A stretch of 64,000 nt of DNA from Mesorhizobium sp. NZP2298 (lineage in GTDB: Bacteria; Pseudomonadota; Alphaproteobacteria; Rhizobiales; Rhizobiaceae). The position numbers and the translations under genes are program-made. The stretch lies in contig NZ_CP033365.1 in assembly GCF_013170825.1 (NCBI RefSeq), forward strand, positions 2,988,001 to 3,052,000. The letters run 5' to 3'. Positions 60,616 to 64,000 of this stretch are shown here, piece by piece (the stretch's first letter is position 1; the number at the start of each line of letters is the position of its first letter). Below the pieces are notes generated by a model. The model was given only the letters and a program-made list of their open reading frames with translations. It searched no databases and was not told where the DNA came from.

Positions 60616-61287
60616 ATGACAACCTTCCTCTTCGACGGCGACGACACCGCCCCCGTCACCATCCTGCTCGCGCATGGCGCCGGCGCGTCAATGGATTCGC
60701 CCTCGATGACCGCCACCGCCAAGGCGCTGGCCGCCGCTGGCTTCCAGGTGGCGCGCTTCGAATTCCACTATATGGCGGCCCGCCGCTACGGCCAGCGCAA
60801 GCCGCCGCCGCGCGCCGAGACGGTGAATCCGGAGTACATCAAGGCGATCGCCGACTTGCGCGCCAGGGGCGTGACCGGGAAGCTTATCATCGGCGGCAAG
60901 TCGATGGGCGGGCGCGTTGCCTCGATGGTCGCGGACGAGATGTTCGCCAAGGGCGAAATATCAGGCCTGCTGTGCCTCGGCTATCCCTTCCATCCGCCCG
61001 GCAAACCTGACCAGTTGCGCACGAAGCATCTGATAGGGCTGAAGACGCCGACGCTGATTTTTCAAGGCACGCGCGACGAGTTCGGCACGCGCGACGAGGT
61101 GGCCGGTTATGGGCTGTCCGATGCGATCGAGGTGATCTGGCTCGAGGATGGCGACCATGATCTCAAGCCGCGCAAGAGCATTTCGGGATTTTCGGCGGCC
61201 GATCATCTGAAGACGCTGGCCGAGACGGTGAAGGTTTGGATGGTGCAACCATCGACTTCGTCATCCTCGGGTCAAGCCCGAGGATGA
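60616..61287 (+). CDS. Alpha/beta hydrolase (KANL3/Tex30-like)
   Basis: The 223-aa protein has oxyanion strand TILLAHGAGASMDSPSMTAT and nucleophile elbow GGKSMGGRVASMVAD (Ser near residue 98). A strand TLIFQGTRDEFGTRDEV and His in LEDGDHDLKPRKS follow, fitting the KANL3/Tex30 alpha/beta hydrolase group. The substrate is unknown. The last residues (STSSSSGQARG) are encoded by a palindromic repeat that has captured the stop codon, so the natural end was probably a few codons earlier. Confidence 0.85.
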   Translation: MTTFLFDGDDTAPVTILLAHGAGASMDSPSMTATAKALAAAGFQVARFEFHYMAARRYGQRKPPPRAETVNPEYIKAIADLRARGVTGKLIIGGKSMGGRVASMVADEMFAKGEISGLLCLGYPFHPPGKPDQLRTKHLIGLKTPTLIFQGTRDEFGTRDEVAGYGLSDAIEVIWLEDGDHDLKPRKSISGFSAADHLKTLAETVKVWMVQPSTSSSSGQARG

Positions 61288-61292
61288 CGAAG
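61256..61292. repeat. Perfect 16-bp-arm palindromic repeat at a gene end
   Basis: CTTCGTCATCCTCGGG and CCCGAGGATGACGAAG form an inverted repeat around a 5-nt loop. It encodes the last residues of the hydrolase and includes its stop. It belongs to the family also seen in 6545-6752. Confidence 0.7.
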
Positions 61293-61296
61293 CGCC

Positions 61297-62067
61297 ATGA
61301 AAATCGCCACCTTCAACATCAACAACATCAACAGCCGGCTGGAAAACCTCCTGTCCTGGCTGGCGGCGGCAGAACCCGACGTCGTCTGCCTGCAGGAACT
61401 CAAGGCGCGTGACATGCAGTTCCCGAGCACCGCGCTGGCGGACGCCGGCTATGGCGCGGTGTGGAAGGGCGAGCCGACCTGGAACGGCGTCGCCATTCTC
61501 GCGCGCGGCGCGGAACCCGTCCTGACCCGCGATGCCTTGCCCGGCGACGATGCCGACAAACAAAGCCGCTACATCGAGGCAGCGGTGAACGGCATCGTCA
61601 TCGCCTGCCTCTACGCGCCGAACGGCAATCCGCAGCCGGGGCCGAAATTTAAGTACAAGCTCGCATGGCACAAGCGCCTGGAGGCGCATGCCGAACAGCT
61701 TCTCGGCACCGGCCTGCCTGTCGTGCTGGCCGGTGACTACAATATCGTGCCCGAGCCGCGCGACATCTATGCCACCCGCTCCTATGACGACAACGCGCTG
61801 GTGCAGCCGGAAAGCCGCGCCGCCTTCGCCGCCCTCATCGAGCAGGGCTGGGTCGACGCGTTGCGGAAAGTCTATCCGAAGGAGACGCTCTATACGTTCT
61901 GGGATTACCGCCGGAACCGCTGGCCGCGCGATGCGGGTTTGCGGCTCGACCACATATTGCTGTCAAAGACGCTCGTCCGCCGGCTGATGGGGGCAGGCAT
62001 CGACCGCGACGTGCGCGGGCAGGACGGCGCCAGCGACCATGCGCCGGTCTGGGTGGAGTTGAAGTGA
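61297..62067 (+). CDS. xthA: Exodeoxyribonuclease III
   Basis: The 256-aa protein shows the endonuclease/exonuclease/phosphatase fold: MKIATFNINNINSRLENLLS, WLAAAEPDVVCLQELKARDM, YIEAAVNGIVIACLYAPNGN, VVLAGDYNIVPEPRDIY and the end GLRLDHILLSKTLV with SDHAPVWVELK. Catalytic Glu (QELK), Asp and Asn (GDYN) and Asp-His (SDHAP) are present. It cuts abasic sites and trims 3' ends in base-excision repair. It follows the hydrolase by 9 bp, so it may be co-transcribed. It belongs to the repair block at 55.5-62.1 kb. Confidence 0.93.
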   Translation: MKIATFNINNINSRLENLLSWLAAAEPDVVCLQELKARDMQFPSTALADAGYGAVWKGEPTWNGVAILARGAEPVLTRDALPGDDADKQSRYIEAAVNGIVIACLYAPNGNPQPGPKFKYKLAWHKRLEAHAEQLLGTGLPVVLAGDYNIVPEPRDIYATRSYDDNALVQPESRAAFAALIEQGWVDALRKVYPKETLYTFWDYRRNRWPRDAGLRLDHILLSKTLVRRLMGAGIDRDVRGQDGASDHAPVWVELK

Positions 62068-62192
62068 GCGGCCGCGCGACAATCGTCACACGAACAGGCA
62101 GCGCCAACACGTAGCCTACAAAATCTCCAGCGGCCTATCCGTGCCCGCCGTCAATCCAGGCGCGGTCGTGTTGGTTGATCAGGTTCCGAGGG

Positions 62193-62285
62193 TCAATCCA
62201 AGACCGGCGGAGCCGAGGCGGTCGCCGTGACCGATTTCAAATTGCCCTTCTTGACCAGGACGGGCCGTACATAGGTCTTCTTCAT
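62193..62285 (-). CDS. Lasso-leader-like RiPP precursor-type peptide (copy C)
   Basis: A 30-aa frame reads MKKTYVRPVLVKKGNLKSVT then ATASAPPVLD. It fits YxxPxLxxxGxxxxxT perfectly (Tyr5, Pro8, Leu10, Gly14, Thr20), the leader signal recognised by lasso-peptide RRE proteins. If the leader ended after VTA, the 9-residue tail would end in Asp9, with no residues left to thread a ring. It lies behind copy D in tandem. No modifying enzyme is near. Confidence 0.72.
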   Translation of the reverse strand: MKKTYVRPVLVKKGNLKSVTATASAPPVLD

Positions 62286-62391
62286 ATTCCAGCTCTCGAC
62301 AATGGTGATGGCGTAAATCACTTAAAGCCGTCAAATCAACACCATTGACAGCCACGGCCATACCGGAAAACCCGGCGAAGACGCGATATTC

Positions 62392-62481
62392 TTATTGCGG
62401 CTGGATCGACGGCGTCACCGCGACGACGGATTTCAGATTGCCCTTCTTGACCAATACGGGCCGTTCATAAATTCTCTTCAT
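62392..62481 (-). CDS. Lasso-leader-like RiPP precursor-type peptide (copy D)
   Basis: A 29-aa frame reads MKRIYERPVLVKKGNLKSVV then AVTPSIQPQ. It shares RPVLVKKGNLKSV with copy C (only the flanks differ). Tyr5, Pro8, Leu10 and Gly14 match the lasso leader motif; Val replaces Thr20. The 8-residue tail has no acidic residue. GGAGAG lies 9 nt before the ATG. Together with copy C it is a recent tandem duplication, separated by 106 bp. Confidence 0.72.
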   Translation of the reverse strand: MKRIYERPVLVKKGNLKSVVAVTPSIQPQ

Positions 62482-62816
62482 AATGCAGACTCTCCACTAT
62501 ATCCCAGCGCGACAGTGACACAGTGCCGCCTGGTGTCAATATTTCGCAGGGGATAGTCCAACGCGTATCAGTGATGACTGTGGTAAATTGACATCGGTTC
62601 TTTTTGTAGCGCCTGATCAAGCCGAAGAACACATTTTTGCGCCGCGACGCGGGCGATCGCGATCAGCTTCGAACTGCTCTCTTGATCGAGGTCACTAACC
62701 GATCTTCTTCAAGGTTTTAGACGCATCCATCCGTCGCATGCAGGCACAGGATGCGTTTTGCGATAGACGGTTGACGCTGGTAGTCTGGCCCGAGAGCCCG
62801 GCGAGGGGGGAGCGCG
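62482..62816. other. 335-bp intergenic region, promoter-rich
   Basis: No gene is seen. On the minus strand a TTGACA (at about 62548-62553) and a TATAGT (at about 62499-62504) are candidates for the peptide promoter, although their spacing as a pair is too wide. Near the plus-strand gene, AAATTGACATCGG at about 62585 may start the WD40 gene. GGGGGGAG sits before the ATG at 62817. Confidence 0.35.
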
Positions 62817-64000
62817 ATGAACAGATTGGCTGACAGGTTGGCTGCGCTTGTCCTTGCCGCGTTTGCGATCGCCTGCCTGGCGCTGATCTATCCGCTGATC
62901 GGCGCTGTTGCCTTGCACGGCTTTTCCGGGCCGGGCGCGAATTTGCCCCGGCTGGCGGCTTTCTCCGTGGCGGCGTTAGCCTGCCTGGTCGGCGCCTTGC
63001 TGTTCTGGGCCGGTCTTCTGCCTGGGCGGCCGGCGCATGCCGCCGGGGCGCCGCTGTTCGGCCGCACGGCCGAGGTGCGGGAGACTGGCAGGCCCGGCCT
63101 GCGCAAGGTGTTCTTCGCCTTGCCGTTGGTTGTGCTGGCGGCGCTGGCCGCCGACCGGTTCGGCCCGTGGCATGATGGCGGCGACGTGGCCAGCCAGCCG
63201 AGCGAGCCCAAGCCCAGTGAACCCAAGCCAGATCAACCCAAGCCAGATCAACCCAAGCTCAGCGAACCCAAGCCAGATCAACCCAAACTTGCCGAACCCA
63301 AACCCGGTGAACCAAAAGGCCAGGATGTGGCCAGCGCGCCACCGGCAGCGGAGCCGGCTCCCGTGCCAGCCCCGCAACCAGCTCCGCCGCCGGTAGCCGC
63401 CAATCCGCCGCCGGCACCGGCGCCGCCAGCACCGCCCGTGGCCGCACCGGCGCCGGCGCCCGTCGCCCCGCCGGAGGTCGCGGTCATTCCGCCGCCCACC
63501 GTGGCGCCGTTGCCGCCGCCGCCACCGGCGGTTCCGACGCAGCCCGATGGCCATCGCGACGCGGTCGTGTGGCTGGCGGTGGCGCCCGATGGCCAATCGA
63601 TCATGAGCGCCAGCACCGACCATGTGATCAAGCTCTGGGACATGGGCGGCAAGCACCTGATCCGCAACCTCGGCGTCCACAAGGACATGGCGCGCACCGC
63701 GCTCTACATGCCCGACGGCGTCAGCGCGCTGACGGGGGGCGACGACGGCGAGATCGTTCTGCGCAAACTTGCCGATGGCGCCGTGCTGCATGTCTTCCAG
63801 GCCGGCCAGAATGGCGGCGTCAACAAGCTGGCGATCAGCCCGGACGGCAAGCGCGCCGTCAGCGGACACGATACCGGCAACGTCATCGTCTGGGATCTCG
63901 TCAACAATTCGGTGCTGCATGTGCTGACCGGGCACGACTGGTCGATCAGCGCGGTCGCCGTCTCACCCGACGGCAAGCAGGCGCTCAGCGGCAGCATCGA
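62817..64000 (+). CDS. Membrane-anchored WD40 repeat protein (3' end outside window)
   Basis: The frame runs from ATG 62817 to the window edge (394 complete codons). Three N-terminal hydrophobic helices can be seen (VLAAFAIACLALIYPLIGAV, AFSVAALACLVGALLFWAGL and VFFALPLVVLAALAA). A Pro-rich linker (about residues 125-240) includes eight five-residue [S/D/A/G][E/Q]PK[P/L] units. WD40 blades start near residue 245 (RDAVVWLAVAPDGQSIMSAS, then DHVIKLWDMGGKHL). The propeller likely sits in the periplasm or cytosol and binds partners; function unknown. It is cut before the end. Confidence 0.8.
   Translation, partial: MNRLADRLAALVLAAFAIACLALIYPLIGAVALHGFSGPGANLPRLAAFSVAALACLVGALLFWAGLLPGRPAHAAGAPLFGRTAEVRETGRPGLRKVFFALPLVVLAALAADRFGPWHDGGDVASQPSEPKPSEPKPDQPKPDQPKLSEPKPDQPKLAEPKPGEPKGQDVASAPPAAEPAPVPAPQPAPPPVAANPPPAPAPPAPPVAAPAPAPVAPPEVAVIPPPTVAPLPPPPPAVPTQPDGHRDAVVWLAVAPDGQSIMSASTDHVIKLWDMGGKHLIRNLGVHKDMARTALYMPDGVSALTGGDDGEIVLRKLADGAVLHVFQAGQNGGVNKLAISPDGKRAVSGHDTGNVIVWDLVNNSVLHVLTGHDWSISAVAVSPDGKQALSGSI
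63201..63320 (+). repeat. Eight 15-bp coding repeats in the WD40 protein linker
   Basis: Units such as CCAGATCAACCCAAG and AGCGAACCCAAGCCA encode [S/D/A/G][E/Q]PK[P/L] eight times. Some units are identical, so copy number may change by slippage. Confidence 0.75.

Noticed and set aside
62193..62481. Interpretation as true lasso peptide precursors
   Set aside because: The tails are 8-9 residues and lack a usable ring acceptor with a threading tail. No B or C protein genes are in the window. Only leader similarity is claimed.

Overview
The window looks like chromosomal DNA of a Rhizobiales alphaproteobacterium, most likely Mesorhizobium or a close relative. This rests on its high G+C content, rhizobial lineage families (DUF982, a GcrA-like regulator, DUF6456, small MPQDKN-type proteins), LigD/Ku end joining, and many copies of the short palindromic intergenic repeats typical of rhizobia. 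No rRNA, tRNA, CRISPR array, integrase or transposase was recognised.

Layout. 1-4.7 kb: a sodium:solute symporter (cut by the window edge) divergent from an adenosylhomocysteinase-like gene with an apparent 1-nt C-terminal frameshift, then an IclR regulator, a SRPBCC protein, a GFA/CENP-V protein and an SDR gene remnant. 4.7-7.5 kb: XRE/MmyB regulator, divergent atypical SDR, RibD-like reductase. 7.9-11.6 kb: a complete ribose-type sugar ABC importer (binding protein, double ATPase, permease). 12.2-17.4 kb: a compact phage-early-like island (S24 repressor, zinc-ribbon protein, GcrA-like protein, two DUF982 proteins, DUF1376, DUF6456) with no structural genes. A 20-bp promoter/operator motif is repeated upstream of two of its genes. 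19.7-21.8 kb: a DarT/DarG DNA ADP-ribosylation toxin-antitoxin pair plus an orphan Phd-type antitoxin, lying against the truncated tail of a LysR gene.

21.9-37.8 kb: OafA-type acyltransferase, regulators (LuxR-hydrolase fusion, GntR, XRE, LacI), a SAM methyltransferase, two small iron-permease-family proteins, a large KatE-type catalase, CsbD, a 2-hydroxyacid dehydrogenase and a FAD monooxygenase. 37.8-54.6 kb: an exopolysaccharide locus (beta-propeller transferase-like protein, Wzz/BY-kinase-like protein, VpsF/ligase-like polymerase, GH5 glycosidase, two glycosyltransferases, Wzx-like flippase, two tandem 407-aa BioF2/GNAT proteins) with a 1119-aa autotransporter in its middle. 55.5-62.1 kb: a DNA repair block with ligD, ku, a BRCT/TPR protein coupled to ku, and an exonuclease III. 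62.8 kb to the end: a membrane-anchored WD40 protein, cut by the edge.

The most unusual signal is a scattered family of four 29-32 aa peptides (24123, 36379, and a tandem pair at 62193 and 62392). They share the lasso-peptide leader motif YxxPxLxxxGxxxxxT but have very short Ser/Ala/Pro-rich tails, and no lasso enzymes lie nearby. A second candidate system is the BRCT-like/HTH-like/TPR protein translationally coupled to Ku.
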